Shown one piece after another: positions 1 to 9,905 of a DNA stretch of 43,611 bases. The notes beneath the pieces are model-generated. The model did no database searches and was not told the origin of the DNA. It saw only the letters and a program-made list of their open reading frames with translations. The stretch spans positions 1-43,611 of IMG/VR virus record IMGVR_UViG_3300022821_000037; one strand, written 5' to 3'. Position numbers and translations under genes: made by a program. Every line of letters starts with the position of its first letter. Within the stretch, counting starts at the first letter, position 1. Source of the stretch: a virus.

Positions 1-1
1 C

Positions 2-64
2 GCTGCTTCTGTTGATTATGCGGTTCAGAGTATATTCCCAAATGCCACAAGAACAGTATCTTAA
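2..64 (+). CDS. 3' end of a small structural-region protein (5' part missing)
   Basis: Twenty codons and a stop, read from the first full codon of the window. The peptide ends AVQSIFPNATRTVS and is almost the same as the end of the 93-residue protein at 30,051-30,332 (AVQSIFPNAVRTDS), although the DNA differs at about a fifth of positions. The stop overlaps the next start as TAATG, so this is the true upstream neighbour of the gp10-like gene. It is best read as the region A allele of the 30,051 gene, cut by the window edge. Function unknown. Confidence 0.75.
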   Translation, partial: AASVDYAVQSIFPNATRTVS

Positions 65-516
65 TGAGTGAAAAGAAGAACATATTATCAACAACAGAAC
101 AAGCTTTAAAAAAGATAGCTCCCCAAAAAGAGAATGAGCTAAAATCTCAGATCAAAAAGAAGGGAAAACAAGCATCAGGAAAGCTTATTGCCTCTGTACG
201 TTCTGAAGTTTCAGCTGCTGGGCAAAGAGTTGATCTTGAAATTTACGCTGAAGAATATGCTGATTTCATTCAAGAAGGAAGATCAAAGGGAACGTTCCCT
301 CCAGCTCAACCAATAAAAGATTGGATGAAAATTAAGGGAATTGAAGAAAAAGCTTTATTCCCAATTATGAAGAAGATCAAGGAAGAGGGAATTTCTCCAG
401 TTGATATAATATCAGAAGCTCAAAAAACAGAATCAATTGCAGATGTAATTTCAAAAGCTCTTGCAGAGAATTTGGAAGAATCTCTTGCTCGTACAATTAG
501 AAAAAATTTAAAGTAA
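64..516 (+). CDS. HK97 gp10-like head-tail/tail completion protein
   Basis: A 150-residue, lysine-rich protein. The stretch around residues 58-95 (YADFIQEGRSKGTFPP followed by a basic PIKDWMKIKGI helix) resembles the core of HK97 gp10-type completion proteins, where an E-(Y/F)-(G/A)-x-x-x-G...PP...I..W pattern is usual. These small proteins sit at the head-tail interface of siphophages or finish the tail end. The start overlaps the preceding stop, and its own stop is one base into the next gene's ATG, so the three are translationally coupled. The family call rests on motif and position only; a tail-terminator role is the main alternative. Confidence 0.6.
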   Translation: MSEKKNILSTTEQALKKIAPQKENELKSQIKKKGKQASGKLIASVRSEVSAAGQRVDLEIYAEEYADFIQEGRSKGTFPPAQPIKDWMKIKGIEEKALFPIMKKIKEEGISPVDIISEAQKTESIADVISKALAENLEESLARTIRKNLK

Positions 517-1997
517 TGGCAATCGAAATTATACAAAGCCCAAATAAAAAACAACATTCTGCATTTAACCCTGTATGGCATGTTGTTACCTCCACAAATA
601 AGTATCAAGATCAATTCAGATATGTTTATGATATCCTTTCAGGAAATTCTTTAAACGGAGATTTTGTTCAACGATATTTAGTACCTCCACGCCCTGTTGA
701 TGGATATGGAATTCTTGATGTTTCTAATTATGTTTCAACTTTTATTTATCCTCATTTTTCTGCTTCAACTTTAGGTTATGCTCCTGCTTCGGGTTCTGCG
801 TTCTCTTATCGTGTAAAAATTGGAGAAACAACTCCTTATTGGGAATTTTATGATAACTATTTTGGCTTTTCGGCTGGTACTGCTTTTGTCGGGTTTTCTG
901 GAGAAACAGAACATAATCTACAAGCAGGAGATAAAATTGTTGTTCAGCAAGATCAACCTTATACAAATGAGAGCTATCAGGGAGAGCATTCAATTCTTTA
1001 TGTGCAATCTCCATATATTGCAGTTACATCAACTCCAACAGCGAATTCAACAACTCCTGAAGGAGGAAGAATTTATAAACAGAACGGAGAGCCTTTTATT
1101 AATTCAGGGATAACTTTAACACCTCAACTGACAGCTTTTAACCTTGCTTTAACAAGCAAGGAATTTTCTCAGAATGAATTTCTTGGGAGTTATAATATAA
1201 TTAATGAAGGGAAATTTTTCACCAATTGCCCTGATGAAATAAATATGCTTTCAGCTAATTATGCTTTAGTTTCTCAATTCAATTTTGGAGACGATGCTGT
1301 AATGCGAATTGATACTTATGATGTAAATGATTCTCTTGTTGGGAGATATCGTTTCAATAATGAATTCTACTCAGGAGTAACAAGAGATGAAGAAATTGTC
1401 CTTCATTTCGGAATTGGAGTGAAAAATTTGAATGAAACTCCAACTTCTTTATATGATGTAATTAGTGGAAATTCTTCTGTTATAAATGATCAAGTTACTT
1501 ATTATAAATATTTCATAACTAACCAAACATCGTTAACGGGAGAAACAAAAACAGTTAATATTATTTGCAATCCAACAGAAAGAACAAATTATCAGCTTTT
1601 GTTTTTGGATCGTTTTGGATCGTGGTTTCCTTTCAACTTTTATTTTGAATCTCAAGAGCAACATAACATCAACAGAAAAGTATTTCAGAAAAGCGTTCTT
1701 CCAAATTTATTATCAAATGATCCTTATCTATATACTCAAGATCGAGGAGCAACTGTTTATAATACTGATATCAAGAAATCAATTACTGTTTCTTCCGATT
1801 GGCTGAGTGATGAGGAATCTGAGTATATGATGAATTTGCTTTCATCTCCTGAAGTGTATCATATTGATGGAGATGGGGATATTCTTCCTGTAGTTATAAA
1901 TTCAGGAAATTACACAAAGCAGGAGAATATCAACGGCTTAATTAGCTATCAATTCTCCTTTCAATATGCGTTTGATGATGGGGTTCAAAATTACTAA
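516..1997 (+). CDS. Phage structural (minor tail) protein, unidentified
   Basis: A 493-residue protein rich in Ser, Thr, Asn, Phe and Tyr with alternating beta-strand character, no signal peptide, no membrane segment and no catalytic motif I can recognise. It lies between a gp10-like completion protein and the large tail-tip protein, overlapping the former by one base, so a virion role in tail tip or baseplate is the natural inference. Its C-terminal half (about residues 370-490) alternates short hydrophobic strands with DGDGD and NSGNY turns. The last codons and stop lie in an exact 18-bp tandem duplication that does not alter the protein. No family is claimed. Confidence 0.5.
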   Translation: MAIEIIQSPNKKQHSAFNPVWHVVTSTNKYQDQFRYVYDILSGNSLNGDFVQRYLVPPRPVDGYGILDVSNYVSTFIYPHFSASTLGYAPASGSAFSYRVKIGETTPYWEFYDNYFGFSAGTAFVGFSGETEHNLQAGDKIVVQQDQPYTNESYQGEHSILYVQSPYIAVTSTPTANSTTPEGGRIYKQNGEPFINSGITLTPQLTAFNLALTSKEFSQNEFLGSYNIINEGKFFTNCPDEINMLSANYALVSQFNFGDDAVMRIDTYDVNDSLVGRYRFNNEFYSGVTRDEEIVLHFGIGVKNLNETPTSLYDVISGNSSVINDQVTYYKYFITNQTSLTGETKTVNIICNPTERTNYQLLFLDRFGSWFPFNFYFESQEQHNINRKVFQKSVLPNLLSNDPYLYTQDRGATVYNTDIKKSITVSSDWLSDEESEYMMNLLSSPEVYHIDGDGDILPVVINSGNYTKQENINGLISYQFSFQYAFDDGVQNY

Positions 1998-2015
1998 GGG
2001 GTTCAAAATTACTAA
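1980..2015. repeat. 18-bp exact tandem duplication
   Basis: The unit GGGGTTCAAAATTACTAA occurs twice back to back, at 1980-1997 and 1998-2015. The first copy ends with the stop codon of the preceding gene, so the second adds only untranslated sequence. It looks like a recent slippage event. Confidence 0.9.
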
Positions 2016-2118
2016 ATAAATCAAATGGATATCAGATATATTAAAAGAAGATACAAATGGAATAAGTAGGTACTCTCAAGGGAGAATTTACCTTTTTATT
2101 TCTTTCTTTTCTTTCATA

Positions 2119-2379
2119 TTGCTCAATATAATTTTGATCTATTTATCAATAGCAGGAAATGAATTATCTGAGGATCAGATACAATCTTTAGTGGTAATCT
2201 CCAGCAATTTAAAATGGGCTTTGGGAACTTTCTCTCTTTTTGTATTAGGAGGGAAAGGAGTTGGAGCTTTTAGAGATCGGCAAGTTGGAGTTGAAAACGA
2301 TTTCCAACACGAACAAGAAAACAATCATAGATGGAGGAAAAATGAAAATCCTTTTGCTGATGATGAAGAAATAAATTGA
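2119..2379 (+). CDS. Small membrane protein, holin-like candidate
   Basis: From the TTG at 2119 there are 86 residues: a hydrophobic helix at the very start, an amphipathic linker (NELSEDQIQSLVV), a second hydrophobic segment (WALGTFSLFVLGG, about 32-45), then a charged, hydrophilic tail. Two membrane helices plus a polar tail, in a tail/lysis region, suggest a holin-type protein. Coding-like sequence continues upstream in the same frame to about 2020 (reading KEDTNGISRYSQGRIYLF) but has no ATG. Removing one A from the A4 run at 2043-2046 would join it to an ATG at 2025, giving a 116-residue protein. The true start is therefore uncertain, and a one-base indel is plausible. It ends one base before the next gene. 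Confidence 0.5.
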   Translation: MLNIILIYLSIAGNELSEDQIQSLVVISSNLKWALGTFSLFVLGGKGVGAFRDRQVGVENDFQHEQENNHRWRKNENPFADDEEIN

Positions 2380-2380
2380 G

Positions 2381-5300
2381 ATGAATAAGAACGCAAGAAT
2401 TGATATTTTCGAACAAAGGTTAGTTCCCGTTGCTGGAGGAGTTGTAACTCTCTCTGATGATTGGGCAACAACTTCATTAGACACAAACGGTTGGTTCAAT
2501 TCGGGATCGACTTCAGGAGGAACTGTTATTGCTTATTCAGGAAATTCATCCAATCAAGGATATTTCCAAGAATTTGTTACTTATCTTCCTGAGGATGGAG
2601 TTTATTATAATCTATTCTTTAATGCAGATATATTTGCTGGAGCTGTTGAAGTAAGAATTGCCAATTCAACAGGAAATACAACAACAATTTCAGATACAAT
2701 ATCTTCTTCAGGAGAGGTTAATTTAACTTTCCTTGCAGGATCAGGGCAAACTTTGCCCAACTCAATTTTCTTCATCGCCAAAAATCAACCTGCGTTTACT
2801 CCTTTTTCAGGTCATGTTACTGATATTCGTATATCAAGAAATCTTGATGCTTCGCCAATTGGAACAAGAGAAGAATATGATTATTTCAAATCAATTGAAT
2901 TGGAACAATCAGTCGATATTCCTTTGAATTACTCGATCAATTCAGTAGCTGATTTTTCAGAGAGAAATTCCAATTTCTCGAAATCAATTCTTGTTCCATC
3001 AACTCAAAATAATGATGATGTTTTCTCTTCTTTGTGGGATATAAACGGAGATTATACGTTGAACAATTTTAATCCAAAGCGTAAATTCAGAGCTGTTGTT
3101 TATAGCTCAGATTTGCCTGTATTTGATGGGTTTCTTCAGCTCCAAGAAACAGTTGAGGAAGATGGAGTTGTTGATTATAATGTTCGTCTGTTCTCAGATT
3201 CGAGAAATTTCTTTGAATTGATGGGAGATCAATTTCTTTCAGATTTGAATTGGAGCGAACTCAATCACAAGTTCACATGGAATAAGCTTCAACAAGTTTG
3301 GACGGGAAACACAACTTACAATTCAGGTTATTATTATCCTTTGCTACACAATAGTTCAGAGGAATATTTCATCAATAATTTTTACCCAGCAACTTATTTA
3401 AGATATGCGCTGGATAAGATCGCTTCTCAACTTGGTTTTCAATTGAATTTCAATTCTGATTTGGAAGCTGTAATTGATCGCTTGATCATTCCTTTTGAAG
3501 GGGAAAGATTAACTGTAAATGATTCTGAAAAGAGAAATGTTTCAGTTTTTGCTGGGAAGAACTCAGACGAAACAGGATTAGCTTTAATTCCTCAATCTTC
3601 TGTTGTGGGGATCAATTATTTGCCTATAGAAGCAACAGATAATACAATATCTTGGAATGATGTAGCAACTCCTTTCTTTGAAGGAGATGGATTAGATGGA
3701 GATGGAGATGGAGTTCTTGAATTTAATGGTTCTATTTATCAATATGAAGCTCAGTTATCAGGAGAGCATCTAATTGAAACTGTAATCTCAGGAGCTGTTT
3801 CTTTTGCTTCTTCTGTTGGAGCTGGAGAAGAATTTATTGCAAACGGAAATGCGAACAATAATTTTAGCTCTCCTTTAGGAGCTGTTAAATTTGATATTCT
3901 TGTTAATGGAATTTCTGTATCAGAATCAAACGAAATCAACACAAATTCAACTCCTTATTTGGTTGATCAAGGAGGAGATTTATTTCTTCCTCTTGGTAAC
4001 TTATCAGCAAACAATAATCAACCGTTTGTTATTTCAGCTTCTACTTCGCTTGAACTTCAAGCTGGAGATACAGTTTCGATTCGTTTATATAACAGATTCA
4101 ACAGAAAATTTACAAGGGATTTTCCAACAGTAGATTTTACTCCAATTTATCCTCAAGTATCTTTAACTGCTTATGATGATGGGAGTTATTTCAAAGTTCT
4201 TTGTGGAGATGTACCAGTTGGGGAAGGCTCAATTGTTCAATATTCTAAATGGTTGCCTAAAATCAAACTTAGGGAGCTTTGGAGCAACTTGATCAAGATG
4301 TTCAACTTGTACTTGTGGACGAATCAAGCAAATCCTAATCAAATCAATATTGCTTCAAGAAATCAATTTTACGAGAACGGAGAAGTTCTTGATTGGGGTT
4401 CTCTGTTAGCACAAAATGAACCTAAGAAACTGGAGTTCTTTAGGGATTTGACGGATAGAGCTATTACGTTAACTTATTCTGATTCTGATGATCGCTTTAA
4501 TAACCTTTTTAAGAAGAAGAACAACGGCAAAATATTTGGTTCTTATACAAGAGAATTTGATTCTGATTTTGTTGATCAATCAACAGATTATCAGGTTGAT
4601 TTCGTTCCTACTCCTATAACAAGGAATTTTTACGGAGATGTTGTTCCAGCTATTGATGCAGAGCTTCCTGATGAAGGATTGAGAATTCTTTTCTTACAAG
4701 AAATTCCTCAATCAACTCTTGCTCCTGTGTTGAGAAATGATCCCAACTCAACGGAATTACAAGCTTCTGAGTTAGTTCAGTATTATCCAGCTCTTCATTC
4801 TGATAAATTAAGCTCTCCAACTCTTGATTTGAATTTTGGAGAAGTAGGAGCTGGGGTAATGATTTCTCCAGTTGAGCTTTCTAAAAATACGCTTTATCAG
4901 AGTTATTGGAAATCAACTCTTGATCTAATTGATCGGGGGCAAATATTAACTTGTTACATGAAATTAACAGAGAGAGAAATCCAAAGAGTTAAAAATGATT
5001 TATCTGTTAAAATTTGGTTAGGCGATTCGTATTATTTGATATCTCAAATCTTTGATTACAACGCCAATTTCAGAGAGTTAACAAAGGTAGAATTGATCAA
5101 GCTGGAAGGGATTTCAAAAGAGCTTTATAATTTTATAGGAGTTGCCAATACAGAAACTCAAGAAACAGATTTCCCTGATGATACAAATACTAATTTAGTT
5201 GATGATGGATATTCAGTTAATTCAATTCTTGATGGAGAAATCATCAGGAATCATAATCTTAATAAAAATTCCTCATCAACAGCTCAAGTTTTTGGAAGAA

Positions 5301-5815
5301 ACAACAAAGTTTTCAGAAATGTTACAGGGCTTATTGTTGGAAATAGAAATCAAGTTGCTGAAGGAGTTTCTAATTTTATAACAGCAGGATCAGGCAATAT
5401 GATTGAGGCGGGAGCTAAAAATGTTTTTCTTTTTGGAGTTAATGATAAAACAATATCTGCTTCTTCTTATGTGAATATTGGAGATAAGATAATTTTGGAA
5501 AATGATTCATTAAGAATTGAAGGAGCTATTGAAAGAAATATTCTTGTAATTGATGATGCTTATACAGCGACAACAGCAAATGATATTATTTTTGCTTCAG
5601 CTACTTCAAAAAATGTTTTGATTACTCTTCCTGAAAATCTCTCTTCAAGAGAATTTATAATCAAAAGAGTAAACTCTCCTTCTTATAAAGTAAACGTTTA
5701 CCCATATTCAGCAACAACAGCTTCAACGACAATTGAAGGAGCTGGAATTTACGAATTGAGCAACAACGAAACAATAAGAGTTGTATCAGATGGGGCTAAT
5801 TATTGGCTGATCTAA
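2381..5815 (+). CDS. Large tail-tip/tail-fibre protein
   Basis: An 1144-residue beta-rich protein, one of the two longest in region A. Residues about 1-160 read as a beta-sandwich (Thr/Ser/Gly-rich carbohydrate-binding-like strands). The middle (160-900) is an unknown tail-hub-like body. Residues about 950-1060 hold short repeats with NRNQ, GSGN and GAKN turns spaced regularly, typical of a YadA-head or beta-helix shaft. The last 100 residues form a compact tip domain (LPENLSSREFIIKRV...YELSNNETIRVVSDG) seen at the ends of phage fibres. It likely acts in receptor recognition at the tail end. It follows the small membrane protein and precedes the tape measure. Exact family unassigned. Confidence 0.6.
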   Translation: MNKNARIDIFEQRLVPVAGGVVTLSDDWATTSLDTNGWFNSGSTSGGTVIAYSGNSSNQGYFQEFVTYLPEDGVYYNLFFNADIFAGAVEVRIANSTGNTTTISDTISSSGEVNLTFLAGSGQTLPNSIFFIAKNQPAFTPFSGHVTDIRISRNLDASPIGTREEYDYFKSIELEQSVDIPLNYSINSVADFSERNSNFSKSILVPSTQNNDDVFSSLWDINGDYTLNNFNPKRKFRAVVYSSDLPVFDGFLQLQETVEEDGVVDYNVRLFSDSRNFFELMGDQFLSDLNWSELNHKFTWNKLQQVWTGNTTYNSGYYYPLLHNSSEEYFINNFYPATYLRYALDKIASQLGFQLNFNSDLEAVIDRLIIPFEGERLTVNDSEKRNVSVFAGKNSDETGLALIPQSSVVGINYLPIEATDNTISWNDVATPFFEGDGLDGDGDGVLEFNGSIYQYEAQLSGEHLIETVISGAVSFASSVGAGEEFIANGNANNNFSSPLGAVKFDILVNGISVSESNEINTNSTPYLVDQGGDLFLPLGNLSANNNQPFVISASTSLELQAGDTVSIRLYNRFNRKFTRDFPTVDFTPIYPQVSLTAYDDGSYFKVLCGDVPVGEGSIVQYSKWLPKIKLRELWSNLIKMFNLYLWTNQANPNQINIASRNQFYENGEVLDWGSLLAQNEPKKLEFFRDLTDRAITLTYSDSDDRFNNLFKKKNNGKIFGSYTREFDSDFVDQSTDYQVDFVPTPITRNFYGDVVPAIDAELPDEGLRILFLQEIPQSTLAPVLRNDPNSTELQASELVQYYPALHSDKLSSPTLDLNFGEVGAGVMISPVELSKNTLYQSYWKSTLDLIDRGQILTCYMKLTEREIQRVKNDLSVKIWLGDSYYLISQIFDYNANFRELTKVELIKLEGISKELYNFIGVANTETQETDFPDDTNTNLVDDGYSVNSILDGEIIRNHNLNKNSSSTAQVFGRNNKVFRNVTGLIVGNRNQVAEGVSNFITAGSGNMIEAGAKNVFLFGVNDKTISASSYVNIGDKIILENDSLRIEGAIERNILVIDDAYTATTANDIIFASATSKNVLITLPENLSSREFIIKRVNSPSYKVNVYPYSATTASTTIEGAGIYELSNNETIRVVSDGANYWLI

Positions 5816-5832
5816 TTACGCAATTTCTCCAG

Positions 5833-5840
5833 CTATTTAT
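5833..5840 (+). promoter_or_regulatory. CTATTTAT motif before the tape measure gene
   Basis: AGCTATTTAT lies 33 nt before the tape measure ATG, in the 58-nt gap after the tail-fibre stop. Confidence 0.4.
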
Positions 5841-5873
5841 TGAAAGGGAAAACCTCCCATTCAACAACAAAGC

Positions 5874-8693
5874 ATGGCAGAAAAAGTAGTAATTGGAGTA
5901 TCTGTTGATACTTCAGAGGCAATAAAAAATGTAAATAAGTTCTCAGGGGAACTTGGAAAACTCAAGAAAGAACTTGAGCAAGAGAAAGCAGAGCTTGCAA
6001 AAGTACGCAAGGAATTCAAGGCTCTTAATACTCCTGTTGATGAGCTTACAAAATCGCAAAAGAAATTAAGAGCTGAATTAAACAAGCAAGGGAAATCTCT
6101 TGATGATGTTTCAAAATCTTATGCAAAACAACAAGGGAAAGTTAAAGCTTTAAACAAGAATTATAATGAAGCAGAAGGGTCAGTTTCAGGGCTAAGTAAA
6201 GGAACAGGAAGGCTAAAAGGAGCAATTACTGATGGGTTGAAATCCTTTACTCTGTTAGCTGGAGGAATTGGAATTGTGATTGGAGTTGCAAAAGAATTGG
6301 CAACACAATTTATTGAACTCAACAAGCAAATAACAGATACAGCTACAAGAGCTGCATTTTTCTTTGATCTCACTTCTGAGGGTGCAAGGGAGCTTTCTTT
6401 GCAAGCAACAATAATTGGTAAACAATTTGATCAAGATGTTAATTCCGTGCTTGATGTTGCAAATACACTTTCCAAGGAATTTGGAATTTCGGGAAAAGAA
6501 GCTCTTGATTTGATCTCCAAAGGATTTGAAACAGGAGGTAGATTTTCAGATGATTTTCTAAATCAATTGAAAGAATATCCTTCCCAACTTGCTCAGGTTG
6601 GGTTATCAGCTGATCAAACTGTTGCTTTGCTTAACCAATCAATCAAAGATGGAGTATTCTCAGATAAAGGTCTCGACTCAATTAAAGAGGCTGGAATCAG
6701 GTTAAGAGAGGCAACAAACGCAACTCAAACAGCTCTTGATAATGTTGGTTTGGGAGATCTCCCAAAGCGAATTCAAGAGGGAACAATTACCTCTTTTGAG
6801 GCTATTCAAGAGGTATCAGGAAAGTTGAAAGAGCTTGGAAATACAGGAGCTGATACAGGAACATTAATTGCAGATGTATTTGGCGGAGCTGGAGAGGATG
6901 CTGGATTTAAATTTTTAACCTCTTTGGAGGACGTAAATCTTGAATTAAATGATCTTGATTCTTCATTAACAAAAACTGAAACTGCTCAAAATCGTTTAAC
7001 AGAAGTTTGGACAAAATTCCTAACATCAGATGATGATGGGGGAGAGTTCTTTTCCGTTGTGCTTGATTTCTTTGCTGATTTGGTTGAAGGGATGGATTAT
7101 TTCGCAGGAGTTTATAAAGATACAATTGATCCTGTTTTTGAATCCCTTTTTGATTCCCTTTTTGCTATAATTGAACCCTTCAAAAATGTACTGGAACAAC
7201 TTGGATTTTTTAGTGATGAAGCAGGAGAATCATCTGTATTTTTAAAGTTGTTTAAGGTTGGAGTTGAATCTGCAATTACCCCATTACAGGCAATTGCAAA
7301 AACAATTACTCTTGTAATTAGAGCAATCACTTTTGCAATCATTAAAATCAGGGAAGGAATTGCTGATTTGGTTGCTGATGTTCCTTTTGTTGGGGATTTG
7401 TTAGGAAACACAATTGGAGTTACAGCAGATCAAGTTAAAGCTGCTGAGGATAAACTTGAAACAGCTTTTGATTCCTTGATTTCACTTCCTAAAGATAAAT
7501 TCAACGCTGTTAAAGATATTTTCGTTGAAGGGCAAAAAGAGATTAATGATGCTCTTGAAGGAATTGGGGGAGATTTAGGTTCAGCAAACGGAGGGGAAGG
7601 AGCAGAACCTGAATCAGATGCTGATCCAAAAGCAGTTGAAAATGAGGAGAAACAACAAGCTGCAATTCAGAGATCAATTGAATTGCTTCAAAAAAAATCA
7701 GAAGCGGTTCAAATAGCTTTCGCAAATGAACAAGAAGTTGCTGCAAAAGCTGCTGAATTGAGGGAATCTGGAGCATCAGCTGATGAGATCAATCTTGAAT
7801 TGCAAAAATTGAGAGCTGTTCAAGCGAAAGAGGGCAAAATATTAGCCTTGGAGGATGAAAGATTGATTGCGCTTGAGCAGGAGGGGTTGAAGCAATCGCA
7901 AATTGATATCATAAATCAGGAATTTAGGGATTTGCGATTGCTTGCGGAAGCAGATTATCAAGCTCAGTTAACTGAAATTTCATTAACTGAGGAAGAAAAG
8001 AGGCTGGAAAATCAAGCAAAAGCCCAAAAGGAATCTGATAAACTTGCGGAAGATAACATAAAGAAGAAAGAGAAGATTGCGGAGGATGCTGCAAATCAAC
8101 TTTCAGGGGTTGTTTCAGGATTTTTAACCTCTCAAGAAAATGCTCTTGATGGATTTGCTCAAGGAACTGCTAAAATTGCGCTCGATGCGCTCAATAAGCA
8201 AGCTCCAGCTTTGATTGCTGGAATATTTGGTCAATCGCTTGCGAAGTTGGGGCCAGTTGGAGGAACGGTTGCATCTGTTGCAGCAATTGCAGCTTTCAAA
8301 GGTTTGATTTCATCTGCATCAGCTTCATTTGAAGATGGAGGGCAATTGCCAAAATACGCAACGGGAGGACGTTTGCAAGGTCGATCTCATGCACAAGGAG
8401 GAATTCCTTTATTCCGTAATGGAGCGCAAATTGCGGAAGTTGAGGGAGGCGAATTCATCATCAACAAACAAGCAACATCACAAAATTTGAGGTTGTTGGA
8501 ATCAATCAACGCTGGAGAATTTACACCCAATTCTCCAACAGTTTCTTCTGCTCAAAATACAGCTACCGCAACTTATGAATCAATAATATCTAACAGAGAA
8601 AAAGATCCTCTTACAGCTATTGTATCTGAACAAGAAGTTACACGATCTCAAAAACGTATTTCAAAGTTCGAGCGAACTTCAACTTTGAGATAA
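5874..8693 (+). CDS. Tail tape measure protein
   Basis: A 939-residue protein with the standard build of a siphophage tape measure. There is a lysine/glutamate coiled coil over about residues 20-105, a hydrophobic segment at about 124-140 (LLAGGIGIVIGV), and helical, Gly/Ala-rich middle domains with a second hydrophobic stretch near 460-490. A long charged coiled coil (about 590-740, KAQKESDKLAEDNIKKKE) precedes a small-residue helix near 800-820 and a Gly-rich region (ATGGRLQGRSHAQGG...FRNGAQIAEVEGGEFIINK, about 830-870) common in tape measures. Tape measures set tail length and are ejected with the DNA. It precedes the capsid genes rather than following them, an unusual order. Confidence 0.88.
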   Translation: MAEKVVIGVSVDTSEAIKNVNKFSGELGKLKKELEQEKAELAKVRKEFKALNTPVDELTKSQKKLRAELNKQGKSLDDVSKSYAKQQGKVKALNKNYNEAEGSVSGLSKGTGRLKGAITDGLKSFTLLAGGIGIVIGVAKELATQFIELNKQITDTATRAAFFFDLTSEGARELSLQATIIGKQFDQDVNSVLDVANTLSKEFGISGKEALDLISKGFETGGRFSDDFLNQLKEYPSQLAQVGLSADQTVALLNQSIKDGVFSDKGLDSIKEAGIRLREATNATQTALDNVGLGDLPKRIQEGTITSFEAIQEVSGKLKELGNTGADTGTLIADVFGGAGEDAGFKFLTSLEDVNLELNDLDSSLTKTETAQNRLTEVWTKFLTSDDDGGEFFSVVLDFFADLVEGMDYFAGVYKDTIDPVFESLFDSLFAIIEPFKNVLEQLGFFSDEAGESSVFLKLFKVGVESAITPLQAIAKTITLVIRAITFAIIKIREGIADLVADVPFVGDLLGNTIGVTADQVKAAEDKLETAFDSLISLPKDKFNAVKDIFVEGQKEINDALEGIGGDLGSANGGEGAEPESDADPKAVENEEKQQAAIQRSIELLQKKSEAVQIAFANEQEVAAKAAELRESGASADEINLELQKLRAVQAKEGKILALEDERLIALEQEGLKQSQIDIINQEFRDLRLLAEADYQAQLTEISLTEEEKRLENQAKAQKESDKLAEDNIKKKEKIAEDAANQLSGVVSGFLTSQENALDGFAQGTAKIALDALNKQAPALIAGIFGQSLAKLGPVGGTVASVAAIAAFKGLISSASASFEDGGQLPKYATGGRLQGRSHAQGGIPLFRNGAQIAEVEGGEFIINKQATSQNLRLLESINAGEFTPNSPTVSSAQNTATATYESIISNREKDPLTAIVSEQEVTRSQKRISKFERTSTLR

Positions 8694-8699
8694 TTCACG

Positions 8700-8707
8700 C
8701 TATTTAT
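8700..8707 (+). promoter_or_regulatory. CTATTTAT motif, 4 nt before the protease start
   Basis: CGCTATTTATATACATG: the octamer ends exactly 4 nt before the ATG, in an 18-nt gap. Confidence 0.45.
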
Positions 8708-8711
8708 ATAC

Positions 8712-9368
8712 ATGAGTGAATTAAACAAAAAACAAATTCCTGTTTATGAAATGTTCCTTGATGGATCAGATCAAGATGGAGTATTTGGGATTGCCGTAAC
8801 AAAAGCTCCTGCAATTGAAAGAGATTTTGTTGCTCTATCAAAGGATGCAGAGCAATCAATCAAATTTTCAACAGATAAGAAGCAACAGGTAGTAACGGGC
8901 GCAATTTTCATTCCTGATCAACTAATTTACAGGAAAGATCAAGAAGGAAATCCTTATTACTTGAGAATTTCAGCTGATGAAATCAAAAAAGTTGCTCAAA
9001 AATTCTTCAAAGATTCCAATCACAGAATATTCAATATTGAACATCAAAAATCAGTTGATGATGTATTTGTTTTCGAATCTTGGATTTGTGGGAAACAGGA
9101 CAAAATCAGGGAAATGGATGCGAGGTTTACAGAGGAATTTATCCCTGCTGGATCATGGATCGTTTCAGCAAAAATTGAGAACTCAATTCTTTGGGAACAG
9201 ATTGAAATGGGGGAGTTTACAGGGTTTAGCATGGAAGGAATGTTTTCAACTTTTGAAGTTGATTTAAACAAACAGATTTCGGATATAAATAATCTGATTG
9301 ATCAACTTGAAATGGATCAAAATCCCCTCGACAAATTGAGAGCAATTGAAAATTTCTTTCAATCGTAA
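8712..9368 (+). CDS. XkdF-like prohead protease
   Basis: A 218-residue protein matching the XkdF-type (PBSX element) serine protease pattern. VTGAIFIPDQLIYR (about 61-74) is followed by a Tyr-rich strand, then NIEHQ with His111, the FESWICG strand (121-127), PAGSWIVSAKIEN (145-157), and EFTGFSMEG with the probable nucleophile Ser173. In this group the protease trims scaffold and capsid during head maturation. The next two genes are a scaffold-like acidic protein and the major capsid protein, the expected arrangement. Both probable catalytic residues are present, so it should be active. Confidence 0.82.
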   Translation: MSELNKKQIPVYEMFLDGSDQDGVFGIAVTKAPAIERDFVALSKDAEQSIKFSTDKKQQVVTGAIFIPDQLIYRKDQEGNPYYLRISADEIKKVAQKFFKDSNHRIFNIEHQKSVDDVFVFESWICGKQDKIREMDARFTEEFIPAGSWIVSAKIENSILWEQIEMGEFTGFSMEGMFSTFEVDLNKQISDINNLIDQLEMDQNPLDKLRAIENFFQS

Positions 9369-9391
9369 AAAACAAATAAACAAATCATAAA

Positions 9392-9399
9392 CTATTTAT
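9392..9399 (+). promoter_or_regulatory. CTATTTAT motif before scaffold-like gene
   Basis: AACTATTTATAAATC sits 37 nt upstream of the scaffold-like ATG in a 68-nt intergenic gap, where it could start transcription of the scaffold-capsid pair. Confidence 0.4.
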
Positions 9400-9436
9400 A
9401 AATCAATTGATGAAATAAATAAAACATTAATATAAA

Positions 9437-9871
9437 ATGAACAAATTAATCGAAAAACTAAATAAGTACGGAGAGCAGGTAAAAGAAGATTTGAAAAAAA
9501 TCAAAGCTGAATTTGCTGAGGAAGTTCAAGAAGAAGTTCAAGATGATGCAACTGATGAAGTTGTTGAAGTTGAGCTTGCAGAAGAAGAAGTTGTTGAAGA
9601 TGCACCTGAGGAAGAAGTTCAAGAAGATGCACCTGAATTTGTAACTCCTGACGCACTTGCAGAAGCACTTGCTCCAGTTCAGGAACAGATTGATCAAATC
9701 GCTGAACTTATTGGAGATATGCAAGAGCTATCTTCTCAAGTAACAACTAAGGTTGAGAAGCTTTCAAAAGCTCCTGTTGATGAGAAAATTACAACTGAGG
9801 AAAAGTTTCAAGCTCAGATAGAAAAAACTGGAAACAAAGTAAAAGATTTCCTTTTGAGAAATCAAAAATAA
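9437..9871 (+). CDS. Putative capsid scaffolding protein
   Basis: A 144-residue, very acidic, all-helical protein. It has a basic amphipathic N-terminus (about 1-25), an imperfect Glu/Val/Asp repeat region (25-75, for example EEEVVEDAPEEEVQEDAPE), a coiled coil (80-115, VQEQIDQIAELIGDMQEL) and a basic C-terminus that could bind the capsid shell. Size, charge and position between the prohead protease and the major capsid protein are typical of scaffolds, which usually show little sequence conservation. The assignment therefore rests on context and composition. The DNA of the acidic repeat is itself repetitive (GAAGAAGTTCAAGA units). Confidence 0.6.
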   Translation: MNKLIEKLNKYGEQVKEDLKKIKAEFAEEVQEEVQDDATDEVVEVELAEEEVVEDAPEEEVQEDAPEFVTPDALAEALAPVQEQIDQIAELIGDMQELSSQVTTKVEKLSKAPVDEKITTEEKFQAQIEKTGNKVKDFLLRNQK

Positions 9872-9905
9872 CAAATTGAATAATAAACAAAATAAACAAT
9901 AAAAA

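Noticed and set aside
2138-2145. CTATTTAT inside the holin-like gene
   Set aside because: It is within coding sequence with no nearby start, so it is taken as a chance occurrence.
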